64,000 bases of DNA, taken from positions 1 to 64,000 of the forward strand of contig CAZFGB010000073.1 of assembly GCA_964518405.1 (NCBI GenBank), written 5' to 3'. Of the stretch, positions 26,312 to 32,963 are shown one piece after another (the first letter of the stretch is position 1; each line of letters starts with the position of its first letter). The notes under the pieces are model-generated. The model was not told where the DNA came from. It made no database searches and saw only the letters and a program-made list of their open reading frames with translations. The DNA is from VXNE01 sp964518405 (GTDB lineage: Bacteria; Pseudomonadota; Gammaproteobacteria; Pseudomonadales; Azotimanducaceae). The translations under genes and the position numbers were made by a program.

Positions 26312-27820
26312 TTAGACGCCTCGAAGTGCCGCTATCGCTCTCGTTATGCGCACGCGCGCGCTTCGGTACACGCAGACAGCCCGCTGCAACGGACCGTTAC
26401 GCGGTACCTCGGCGAACGGATACGGAGGCCGACCAGCCTCGCCGCTTCCGAGCCGCTTGCGCCTGAACTCGCAACTCGCCACGCAGCGCCCGGGGTGGCC
26501 GAAAAGCTCGGTCTCTGCCTCCACGAATCGATGCTCAAGCGCCCACTGACCCCTATTCGTGGCGGCGTCGTGCCACCAGTCCTCGCCAATTACGTAGCGC
26601 ACTAGCATGCGGATGGTCTCTGCGGCTACCACGCCACAAAACGCGATCGTGTTTTGCCCCGGCTCAGGGTCTTCCGCCGGCTCCGAATCGAGGTAGCGCC
26701 CGCGGCGCCGTATGCCCATCCGCTCGTCCCGTGCGTCGCTGCTAGTGTACTGCCCGCGGCACCGCAGGCAGCGCATGTCCGGACCCGCCAGGTGCACGCG
26801 CCACTTCGCCGACATCAGCCACTCCCCGGAGTCCACCAGCACACCGCCGTCAATCAGCGCAAGGCAGTTCGCGTAGGCCAGATGATTAACCACCTCGCGC
26901 GCCTCTGCGTTGTCGACGCAGCACACGATCACGTCCGCATCCGCAGCCATCCGGTACGCGCGTTCCGTGCGGATCGACAGCGGCACCGCGCGCACGACCG
27001 GACGGTGTGCCGTCGAGACCCGGCGCGCTCGTGCCGCCGCCAAATCAGCCTTGGGCACCCCGACGCAGTATCTATCGCCGTAGATCAGCCGGTCGAGGTT
27101 CTTCTCCTCGACGACGTCTTCGTCGACAATCGTCAATGCCTCCAGGCCTGTTCTGGCCAAGGCCTCGACGACGATCGAGCCGACACTGCCGGCCCCAACG
27201 ACGCAGACGTGCGTCCGCGCCAGCCGCGCCTGTGCCTCGAGGCCCCAGCAATCGACGGTACGGACCAGACCTTCACGCCGAGCATAGGACGGGCGCGCGC
27301 CCGGCGGCGAGTCCGCGTGCGTGTGCCGCGGGCCTACGCGCCGCACGTCCTTGCACAGCGCCGGCTCGAAGCGGCCGCGGCCGCTGCCCTTGCCTTGCCA
27401 GAACCTTGCGCTCCACACGCCATCCGACCCCATCGTCATCCCAAGCAGCGGGACGCCGGTCTCGCGCACGAACGGCGCCACGATCGTGCTTTCAGTGTCC
27501 TCGTCCATCCCGCTCAATGACTGCCAGCCCGGTCCGGGGTGGCTGTGCAGGACCGCCACGCCGGAGTTCTCGCGCACCGCGAGGTCCACCACACGGTTCA
27601 GGTAGCCGCCCTGCACGGTCACGTTGCCGTGCAGGTCGCGGTCTCCGGCCTCCGGCAGCACGACCTCGTGGAGGACTCCGGTGTAACGGTTCCAACCATC
27701 GCCCCGCCGCCAAAGCGCCAGACACGCCTCCTCCTGCAAACCGCCGCGCCGAAACCCGCTCAGAAGATGGCCGGCAAGCTTCCGGTGCAGCGCCTCCCGG
27801 ACAATCACCCGGTGGCTCAA
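26312..27820 (-). CDS. JAMM peptidase - E1/ThiF fusion of a bacterial ubiquitin-like system
   Basis: The 502-aa protein joins two domains. Residues about 1-150 are a JAB/JAMM metallopeptidase: Glu in LHEVVLP, zinc ligands His92 and His94 in LHSHPG, then Ser103 and Asp106. Residues about 185-440 are an E1/ThiF adenylation domain: VVGAGSVGS (209-215), DEDVVEEKNLDR, Lys in GVPKADL, CVDN and one CxxC (CLRC, 351-354). Cys395 in TIAFCGVVAAE is a candidate catalytic Cys. The E1 would adenylate a ubiquitin-like C-terminus, and the JAMM part could trim or deconjugate it. The start is TTG, overlapping the E2-like stop (TTGA). It is the third gene of a coupled Ubl/E2/E1 operon. Confidence 0.88.
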   Translation of the reverse strand: MSHRVIVREALHRKLAGHLLSGFRRGGLQEEACLALWRRGDGWNRYTGVLHEVVLPEAGDRDLHGNVTVQGGYLNRVVDLAVRENSGVAVLHSHPGPGWQSLSGMDEDTESTIVAPFVRETGVPLLGMTMGSDGVWSARFWQGKGSGRGRFEPALCKDVRRVGPRHTHADSPPGARPSYARREGLVRTVDCWGLEAQARLARTHVCVVGAGSVGSIVVEALARTGLEALTIVDEDVVEEKNLDRLIYGDRYCVGVPKADLAAARARRVSTAHRPVVRAVPLSIRTERAYRMAADADVIVCCVDNAEAREVVNHLAYANCLALIDGGVLVDSGEWLMSAKWRVHLAGPDMRCLRCRGQYTSSDARDERMGIRRRGRYLDSEPAEDPEPGQNTIAFCGVVAAETIRMLVRYVIGEDWWHDAATNRGQWALEHRFVEAETELFGHPGRCVASCEFRRKRLGSGEAGRPPYPFAEVPRNGPLQRAVCVYRSARVRITRAIAALRGV

Positions 27821-28242
27821 CGCGCGCTCCAGATCCTGCGGATATGCCGCTCAAGGTAAGTCGCCATATTCTTGCCGTCCGGCGTGTCGATAGAGTCCCA
27901 GAAGTCGCTCGGTGGCGCGCTGATCGCCATCCAGATCCGTCCGTTCTCGCCGTCGTAGTGACCCACGACCCCCGGCGACGGAGACCCCTTAACCAGTTCC
28001 GCGAGCACCCTGTCTGGCGGCGACACGTAAACCCAATGCGGCGCCACTTCCGGCCACTTTCCTTCGTTTTCGTGAAGCGCCACCGCCAGCCGCACGGTCT
28101 CACCGCACCGACTGCCGTCTTCGACGATGTAGTCGAACTGTACCCCCGCGCTACCGCCTTGTTGCTGCGGCGCGGTGAACGGCGCCGGCTCATAGTCGAG
28201 CGCCTTTAGCTCCGCGCTCATGCGCTGCGCATTGCCGCTCAC
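27817..28242 (-). CDS. E2-like protein of the ubiquitin-like operon
   Basis: The 141-aa protein sits between Ubl and E1, overlapping each by 4 bp. It matches, by pattern, the E2-like family found in bacterial multiubiquitin operons. It has a central WPEVAPHWVYVSPP (compare the YPxxPP motif of E2 folds), then HYDGENGRIWMAISAPPSDFWD, and a C-terminal helix NMATYLERHIRRIW. Only one Cys is present (SRCGE, about residue 46), well before the usual E2 active-site position. It may therefore be a noncanonical or structural E2. The start is GTG 28242 (GTGA overlap); an ATG seven codons later is an alternative. Confidence 0.72.
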   Translation of the reverse strand: MSGNAQRMSAELKALDYEPAPFTAPQQQGGSAGVQFDYIVEDGSRCGETVRLAVALHENEGKWPEVAPHWVYVSPPDRVLAELVKGSPSPGVVGHYDGENGRIWMAISAPPSDFWDSIDTPDGKNMATYLERHIRRIWSAR

Positions 28243-28481
28243 GCGAACGGTGCCCCGTCCTCCGGGGCGGCCCGGAACACGTTGTACTCGGCGAGATCCA
28301 CAATGTCGCCCGACACGAACTTCAAGTCCTTATCCCGCACGCGCAGCGCGAATCCCGTTGTGTTGGGGTCCTTGCCGATCGCCTTGCCCGCATACGCCTC
28401 CTGCAGAATCACCGCCGCGTCCACCCGCTGCTCGGCCGCAAAGAACGTCTCCCCGTTCACCTTGAACTCATATTTCTCCAT
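28239..28481 (-). CDS. Single-domain ubiquitin-like protein (multiubiquitin type)
   Basis: The 80-aa protein is a beta-grasp candidate. KYEFKVNGETFFAAEQRVD forms a beta hairpin, VILQEAYAG a helix, then FALRVRD and the characteristic GDIVDLAEYNVFR ending, as in bacterial multiubiquitin domains (VDL...G..F). The C-terminal tail after Arg70 is AAPEDGAPFA, with Gly76 four residues from the end and no terminal GG. Trimming after Gly76 by the linked JAMM domain would expose a C-terminal Gly. A good ribosome binding site (AAGGAG) precedes ATG. It is the first gene of the Ubl-E2-E1 operon and faces the XRE-ImmA gene. Confidence 0.78.
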   Translation of the reverse strand: MEKYEFKVNGETFFAAEQRVDAAVILQEAYAGKAIGKDPNTTGFALRVRDKDLKFVSGDIVDLAEYNVFRAAPEDGAPFA

Positions 28482-28547
28482 TTCGGTCTCCTTCGACCTG
28501 TCCTACCATCCCCAACGCTCGCGCCCGGTGGCGCGACGTGGTTTACG

Positions 28548-28575
28548 ATAACATGTAATTCCGGTAAATTTTCAA
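28548..28575 (-). promoter_or_regulatory. Candidate promoter of the Ubl operon
   Basis: On the minus strand TTGAAA (28575-28570) is followed after 16 bp by TGTTAT (28553-28548), a fair sigma-70 pair about 70 bp upstream of the Ubl start. The flanking sequence is much more AT-rich than its surroundings. A small palindrome CTAGTTGACTAG (28579-28590) sits between the two divergent genes and could be the operator of the XRE regulator. Confidence 0.4.
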
Positions 28576-28604
28576 CCACTAGTTGACTAGAAGGGTACAT
28601 AGAC

Positions 28605-29684
28605 ATGCTCGCACAACGGCTCCGGCTCGCGCGCAAGCGCGCGGGCCTTTCCATGCGTGCGCTCGCCGCACGGATGAATCCGAAAGTCACCGCCCAGGCG
28701 ATCAGCAAATACGAGGCCGGCAAGATGCTCCCGTCCTCAGCCGTCCTCGTCGCCCTCGCAAAGGCCCTCGACGTGTCGCTGGATTTTCTCATGAGCGCGC
28801 AGGTCGAATCCCTCGAAGGAATCGAGTTCCGCAAGCACTCTGCGACCTCGGCCCGCGACCGCGCCCGGGCTGAGGCGATCCTCGTCGACAACCTTGAGCG
28901 CTACCTCGCCGTCGAGCAGATCCTCGACCTGCACGCCAGCACCGACTGGGTCGAACGGCGCCGCTACGACAGCGTCGCTGAGGAATCCGAAATAGACGCG
29001 AAGGCCGCCGAACTGCGCAACGTCTGGAGTCTCGGCATGGATCCCATACCGAGCCTCTGCGACCTACTTGAGGACAAAGGCATCAAAGTGGTCGAGGACG
29101 ACCTGCCCGAGCGTGTCAATGGACTCGCCTGCCACGTCCTGCGCGGCGGCCGCATCGTCGCCGTGGCCGTTGTCGTGTCCAATCGGATCAACGTCGAGCG
29201 CAAGCGTTTCACTCTGGCTCACGAACTCGCGCACCGGATCATCCGCTCGACCGGCAATCCCGCCGTCAACTTGGAGACGGCCATGAACCGGTTCGCCGGC
29301 GCCTTTCTCATGCCAGCCGCGCATCTCAGGGAAGAGGCCGGCGTCCGTCGCCACCGCATCACGTACTACGAAATCGTGCGTCTCAAGCACACCTATGGCG
29401 TTTCGGCCGCGGCACTCCTCGTTCGACTCGGCCAACTCGAGATTCTGCCGGCCTCCGCCGTGCGCCACGCGTTCACGACCTACGCGCGCTCTTGGCGCAA
29501 GACCGAACCGGCACCGATTGACGGCGACTCCGGCTTCGCGGCGTTCGAGAAACCCCGCCGTTTCAAGCGCCTCGTCTCGCGCGCCGTGGCCGAAGAACTG
29601 ATTTCCCCTGTCCGCGCCGCCACGCTCCTCGACCGGCCCCTGGAATACGTCGAGCGGCAGATCAGCGGGCCGCTGACCCAGTGA
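28605..29684 (+). CDS. XRE regulator fused to ImmA/IrrE-type metallopeptidase
   Basis: The 359-aa protein has an N-terminal HTH_XRE domain (residues about 2-62: LRLARKRAGLSMRALAARM, QAISKYEAGKMLPSSAVL). It also has a zinc-metallopeptidase domain with HELAH at 206-210 and the downstream MNRFAGAFLMP motif (about 227-237). Such COG2856 proteins cleave or bind repressors and often govern mobile elements or defence genes. It is divergent from the Ubl operon with about 120 bp between them, so it is a natural regulator of it. It overlaps the PIN gene by GTGA. Confidence 0.9.
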   Translation: MLAQRLRLARKRAGLSMRALAARMNPKVTAQAISKYEAGKMLPSSAVLVALAKALDVSLDFLMSAQVESLEGIEFRKHSATSARDRARAEAILVDNLERYLAVEQILDLHASTDWVERRRYDSVAEESEIDAKAAELRNVWSLGMDPIPSLCDLLEDKGIKVVEDDLPERVNGLACHVLRGGRIVAVAVVVSNRINVERKRFTLAHELAHRIIRSTGNPAVNLETAMNRFAGAFLMPAAHLREEAGVRRHRITYYEIVRLKHTYGVSAAALLVRLGQLEILPASAVRHAFTTYARSWRKTEPAPIDGDSGFAAFEKPRRFKRLVSRAVAEELISPVRAATLLDRPLEYVERQISGPLTQ

Positions 29685-30199
29685 CGCACGTTGTCGTAAA
29701 CGACGCTTCCTGCCTCATCGACCTCCGCAAGGGCGGCTTGTTGGCGGCGTTCGCCGCACTCCCGTTCCAAATCGTGGTGCCACTACCGGTGCGCGCCTCG
29801 GAAGTGCTCGACTTCACGCGGGCGCATTGGCGGTCGCTGGACGGCGCCGGCATGATTACCTACGACCTTTCGCCCGACGAGGTCGGCGCGGCACTCGCTC
29901 TCAAAGCTCGGCACCCCGCCCTGTCGGCCAACGATTGCTTTTGTTACGTCACCGCCGAGGTGCTCTCCGGCATCCTGCTCACCGGCGACCGCCTGCTGCG
30001 CACTGTCGCCACCGATGCTGGCCTGCCCGTCCATGGCGTCCTCTGGATCGTCGATCAACTGCACGCCGCCCAACTCTGTGCTGCCACCGTGCTGACCCGT
30101 GCGCTTCGCGCCTGGCAGGCCGATCCCACAGTCTTCCTGCCGGGGGAAGAGATCCTATTGCGCCTCGAAGCGTTGTCCCACCGAGGGTTGCACCCCTAG
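29681..30199 (+). CDS. PIN-domain protein coupled to XRE-ImmA
   Basis: The 172-aa protein has PIN nuclease-type acidic positions: Asp8 in VVVNDASCLIDL, Asp85 in LSANDCF and Asp103 in LTGDRLLR. PIN domains are Mg-dependent RNases, commonly toxins. It begins at a GTG overlapping the XRE-ImmA stop, so the pair is co-translated. The pair may act as a toxin-antitoxin unit in which the upstream protein controls the PIN protein, or as part of the Ubl defence system. A C-terminal extension beyond the PIN core (about residues 125-172) is of unknown function. Confidence 0.75.
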   Translation: MTHVVVNDASCLIDLRKGGLLAAFAALPFQIVVPLPVRASEVLDFTRAHWRSLDGAGMITYDLSPDEVGAALALKARHPALSANDCFCYVTAEVLSGILLTGDRLLRTVATDAGLPVHGVLWIVDQLHAAQLCAATVLTRALRAWQADPTVFLPGEEILLRLEALSHRGLHP

Positions 30200-30213
30200 A
30201 TCAGCTGCATTGC

Positions 30214-30240
30214 CGTGAGTCGCGCAGTTCGCGACCCACG
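30214..30240 (+). terminator. Hairpin downstream of the PIN gene
   Basis: Arms CGTGAGTCGCG and CGCGACCCACG pair with one mismatch around a 5-nt loop, 15 bp after the PIN stop codon. No T-run follows, so it is a terminator-like or protective hairpin rather than a textbook Rho-independent terminator. Confidence 0.45.
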
Positions 30241-30260
30241 AAACGCCACGACATGTCACA

Positions 30261-30304
30261 CCAACTCGTCGCCCCAAGGTTTCCACATTTGTGGTACGAG
30301 TTGG
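30261..30304. repeat. Inverted repeats next to the right attachment site
   Basis: CCAACTCGT (30261-30269) pairs with ACGAGTTGG (30296-30304). Between them CCACATTTGTGG (30283-30294) has 5-bp arms. This AT-richer palindromic patch ends 30 bp before the right copy of the island repeat. It may contain recombinase or regulator binding sites left from the integrated element. Confidence 0.35.
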
Positions 30305-30333
30305 GGTACGATCCCCATAACATATTGTTTTTA

Positions 30334-30356
30334 TTGAAGTGTTGGCGGAGCGGACG
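30334..30356. repeat. Right attachment-site-like direct repeat at tRNA-Asp 3' end
   Basis: Identical over 23 bases to 21302-21324. It covers the CCA end and acceptor strand of tRNA-Asp (minus strand) plus 9 nt beyond the gene, as expected if an element integrated at the tRNA and restored its 3' end. Confidence 0.85.
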
Positions 30357-30420
30357 GGACTCGAACCCGCGACCCCTGGCGTGACAGGCCAGTATTCTAA
30401 ACCGACTGAACTACCGCTCC
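30343..30420 (-). tRNA. tRNA-Asp (GTC)
   Basis: Reading the minus strand gives GGAGCGGTAGTTCAGTCGG, an anticodon stem-loop with the loop CTGTCAC (anticodon GTC, Asp), the T-arm GCGGGTTCGAGTCCCGT, and an acceptor ending CCGCTCCGCCA with an encoded CCA. The acceptor stem GGAGCGG/CCGCTCC pairs fully. It has one base more in the D-loop than the common form. The 3' end is the apparent island integration site. Confidence 0.96.
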
Positions 30421-30429
30421 GTACGGGCG

Positions 30430-30506
30430 TGGTGGGTGTTGCAGGGTTTGAACCTGCGACCTACGGCTTGTAAGGCCGTCGCTCTCCCAACTGAGCTAAA
30501 CACCCC
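30430..30506 (-). tRNA. tRNA-Val (TAC)
   Basis: The minus strand reads GGGGTGTTTAGCTCAGTTGG, anticodon loop CTTACAA (TAC, Val), T-arm GCAGGTTCAAACCCTGC and acceptor end AACACCCACCA with an encoded CCA. It lies 9 bp upstream of tRNA-Asp in the direction of transcription, so the two tRNAs form one unit. Confidence 0.96.
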
Positions 30507-30691
30507 GCGCTGGCGACCGCGTATCTTACCGTTGGCCATGGGACTGTCAAATACGCTGTACGAAGACGCGATTCCGGTGAAAAGGTGGTCGCTCGGACAA
30601 GGTTGGCCTTGCGACACGGTGACTTGAAGGCGCGAGACGCCTGCGAAGCGCCTAGAATGGATGCCGGATCCGCAACCGCCACGAGCCGCGC

Positions 30692-31114
30692 ATGATCGAG
30701 GGCATCGCCTACCTGATCGCCATAGCGACTTCGGCAATTTGCGTGGGAATCCACTATGGAACGCTGCGTTTCCTGAGTTCCCGCCCCCTGCATCGCCACC
30801 GTCATGGCGTCCCGCTGACGGTGGCCGTGATGATCGTGGCGCACTTCGTGGAAATCGGATTGTTCGCCGGCGTCTACGCGTCGCTATCGGGCACCGCCTT
30901 CGGATCGGTGCACGGCGCCGAGACGTTTCTCGACCACATGTACTTCTCGGGCACCGCCTACACCACGCTCGGCATCGGCGACCTGGTGCCGCTCGGGGCG
31001 CTGCGGGCGGTGACAGCCGCCGAAGCGATCGCCGGTCTCGTGTTCATCGCATGGTCCGCTTCCTTCGCGTTCATCCAGATGCAACGCGCCTGGGGCGACG
31101 AGGGACCGCAGTGA
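30692..31114 (+). CDS. Two-TM potassium-channel-like protein
   Basis: The 140-aa protein has three hydrophobic segments (residues about 4-28, 45-68 and 105-130) and a pore loop SGTAYTTLGIGDLVP. TLGIGD replaces the K+ channel selectivity filter TVGYGD. It resembles Ion_trans_2-type single-pore subunits that assemble as tetramers. The Val/Tyr changes in the filter are unusual, so selectivity is uncertain. It precedes a SulP transporter by about 50 bp. Confidence 0.75.
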   Translation: MIEGIAYLIAIATSAICVGIHYGTLRFLSSRPLHRHRHGVPLTVAVMIVAHFVEIGLFAGVYASLSGTAFGSVHGAETFLDHMYFSGTAYTTLGIGDLVPLGALRAVTAAEAIAGLVFIAWSASFAFIQMQRAWGDEGPQ

Positions 31115-31163
31115 AGCGGATATCGGGGCAACAGGATCGACGGCGACGGAAGCGGCCACCCGG

Positions 31164-32879
31164 ATGAAACGCTGGACCCGATACGTACCGATCATCGCCG
31201 CCCTGCGCCACTATCGCCGCAGCGACTTCGGCTACGACCTGGTGGCCGGACTGGTGCTCGGCGTCGTCACGGTCCCCCAGGCCGTCGCCTATGCATTCCT
31301 GGCGGGATTGCCCGCGCAGGCCGGGCTCTATGCGTGCCTCGCGCCGATGGTGATCTATGCCGTTCTCGGTTCTTCGCGCCAACTCATCGTCGGTCCCGTC
31401 GCGATCGCCGCGCTCATGGTTGCGGCGACAGTGGCGGAACACGCGCCCGCGCACTCGGACGCCTATCTCGGAATCACCACCATCGTCTGCCTGCAGGTCG
31501 GCATCCTGCTCTTGCTGCTGCGGCTTCTCAGGATGGGCGGGATCGTCAACCTGCTGAGCTATCCCGTTATCACGGGGTTCGTCAACGCGGCAGCGATCCT
31601 GATCATCATCAGCCAACTGCCCGCATTCACCGGCATCGCCATAGACCGGGGCGACAACGCGGCGGACCGGCTCGCCCAGCTTCTCCACAGCATCGGAAGC
31701 CTCCATCCCGTCGCGGTCGGCATCGGCATCGCAAGTCTCGCCGGCGTATGGCTTGTCCGCCGCTACGCGGGTCTGGCCATGCGGGATCGCGACCATCCGA
31801 TCAGCCGGACCGGCCCGATGATCGTGGCCATCGCCGGCACCGGCGCCGTAGCGATATTCGGACTCGGCGTCGATACCGTGGGTTTCGTTCCCGCCGGACT
31901 TCCCGAGTTCGCGCCGCCTCCTTTCGACGTCGCGCTCTGGCTGGACCTCGCCCCCGCAGCCGCAATGATCGCGCTGGTCACCTACATCGAGAGTTTTTCG
32001 ATCGGCACGACGCTGGCGTCGAGGCAGCGCAGCCGCATCGACGCCTCGCAGGAACTCGTCGCCCTCGGCACCGCAAACATCGGCGCGGCGTTCACCGGCG
32101 CCTACCCCGTAGCGGGCAGTTTCTCCAAGTCGAGCGTCAACGTCGCCGCCGGCGCGCGAACACCGCTCAGCGCGCTGGTCTGCGTGGGAGTGATCGCGGC
32201 GACGCTGCTGTGGTTGACGCCGCTGTTCGCAAACCTGCCGCACGCGACGCTCGCGGCGATCATCATCGCGGCCATCGTCGGAATCATCGACTTCTCGATG
32301 CTGCGGGAGCACTGGCGCTTCTTTCCCGGCGACGTGGTGGTGCATTTCCTGGCGCTCGGCGGGGTGCTGCTGCTCGGCGTGACGCCCGGTTTGCTGCTCG
32401 GCGTCGCCGCCGCCATCGTGCTGTTCGTGCATCGCTCCAGCAGGCCCCACATCGCCGTCGTCGGACGGCTCGGCGACTCGGTCCATTTCCGCAACGTCGA
32501 TCGGTACGCCACCGAGACCTTCCCCCATGTCGCCGCCGTCCGTCTCGACGCAAACCTCTACTTCGCCAACGCGAATCAGGCGGAGGATCGGTTCCTGGCG
32601 ATCGCGGAGCGGCACAACGAAGCGCGCCACCTGGTGATCGTGTGCAGCGCCATCAACTTCATCGATACCACCGGACTCGAAATGCTGCGGCGCCTCAACC
32701 ACACGCTCGATTCCCTCGGCGTCGCGCTGCACCTGTCCGAAGTGAAGGGTCCGGTGCGGGACCAGCTGGAGTCGACCAGCCTCGTCGACGAACTCACCGG
32801 CAACCTGTACCTCACAACCGATGAAGCCATGCGGGAGCTTTCCGCACCCGCGAACCGGGCGACCGGGGAAGAACCATAG
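31164..32879 (+). CDS. SulP-family anion transporter with STAS domain
   Basis: The 571-aa protein has the SulP core (GLVLGVVTVPQAVAYAFLAGLPAQAGLYA) and multiple helices through about residue 430, including AFTGAYPVAGSFSKSSVNVAAGARTP. A C-terminal cytoplasmic STAS domain contains ICSAINFID-like VCSAINFIDTTGLEML. SulP proteins exchange or co-transport sulfate, bicarbonate or dicarboxylates. In principle sulfate uptake could feed the upstream sulfolipid cluster, but 25 kb separate them. The next gene is on the same strand about 85 bp away. Confidence 0.93.
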   Translation: MKRWTRYVPIIAALRHYRRSDFGYDLVAGLVLGVVTVPQAVAYAFLAGLPAQAGLYACLAPMVIYAVLGSSRQLIVGPVAIAALMVAATVAEHAPAHSDAYLGITTIVCLQVGILLLLLRLLRMGGIVNLLSYPVITGFVNAAAILIIISQLPAFTGIAIDRGDNAADRLAQLLHSIGSLHPVAVGIGIASLAGVWLVRRYAGLAMRDRDHPISRTGPMIVAIAGTGAVAIFGLGVDTVGFVPAGLPEFAPPPFDVALWLDLAPAAAMIALVTYIESFSIGTTLASRQRSRIDASQELVALGTANIGAAFTGAYPVAGSFSKSSVNVAAGARTPLSALVCVGVIAATLLWLTPLFANLPHATLAAIIIAAIVGIIDFSMLREHWRFFPGDVVVHFLALGGVLLLGVTPGLLLGVAAAIVLFVHRSSRPHIAVVGRLGDSVHFRNVDRYATETFPHVAAVRLDANLYFANANQAEDRFLAIAERHNEARHLVIVCSAINFIDTTGLEMLRRLNHTLDSLGVALHLSEVKGPVRDQLESTSLVDELTGNLYLTTDEAMRELSAPANRATGEEP

Positions 32880-32963
32880 ATCCTGGCCTCCACCATCGGA
32901 AGTTGCCGAAATCTCACACTTTTGCCAATCTGACGGGACACCAGCGGATCCATTGGCGGCGAC

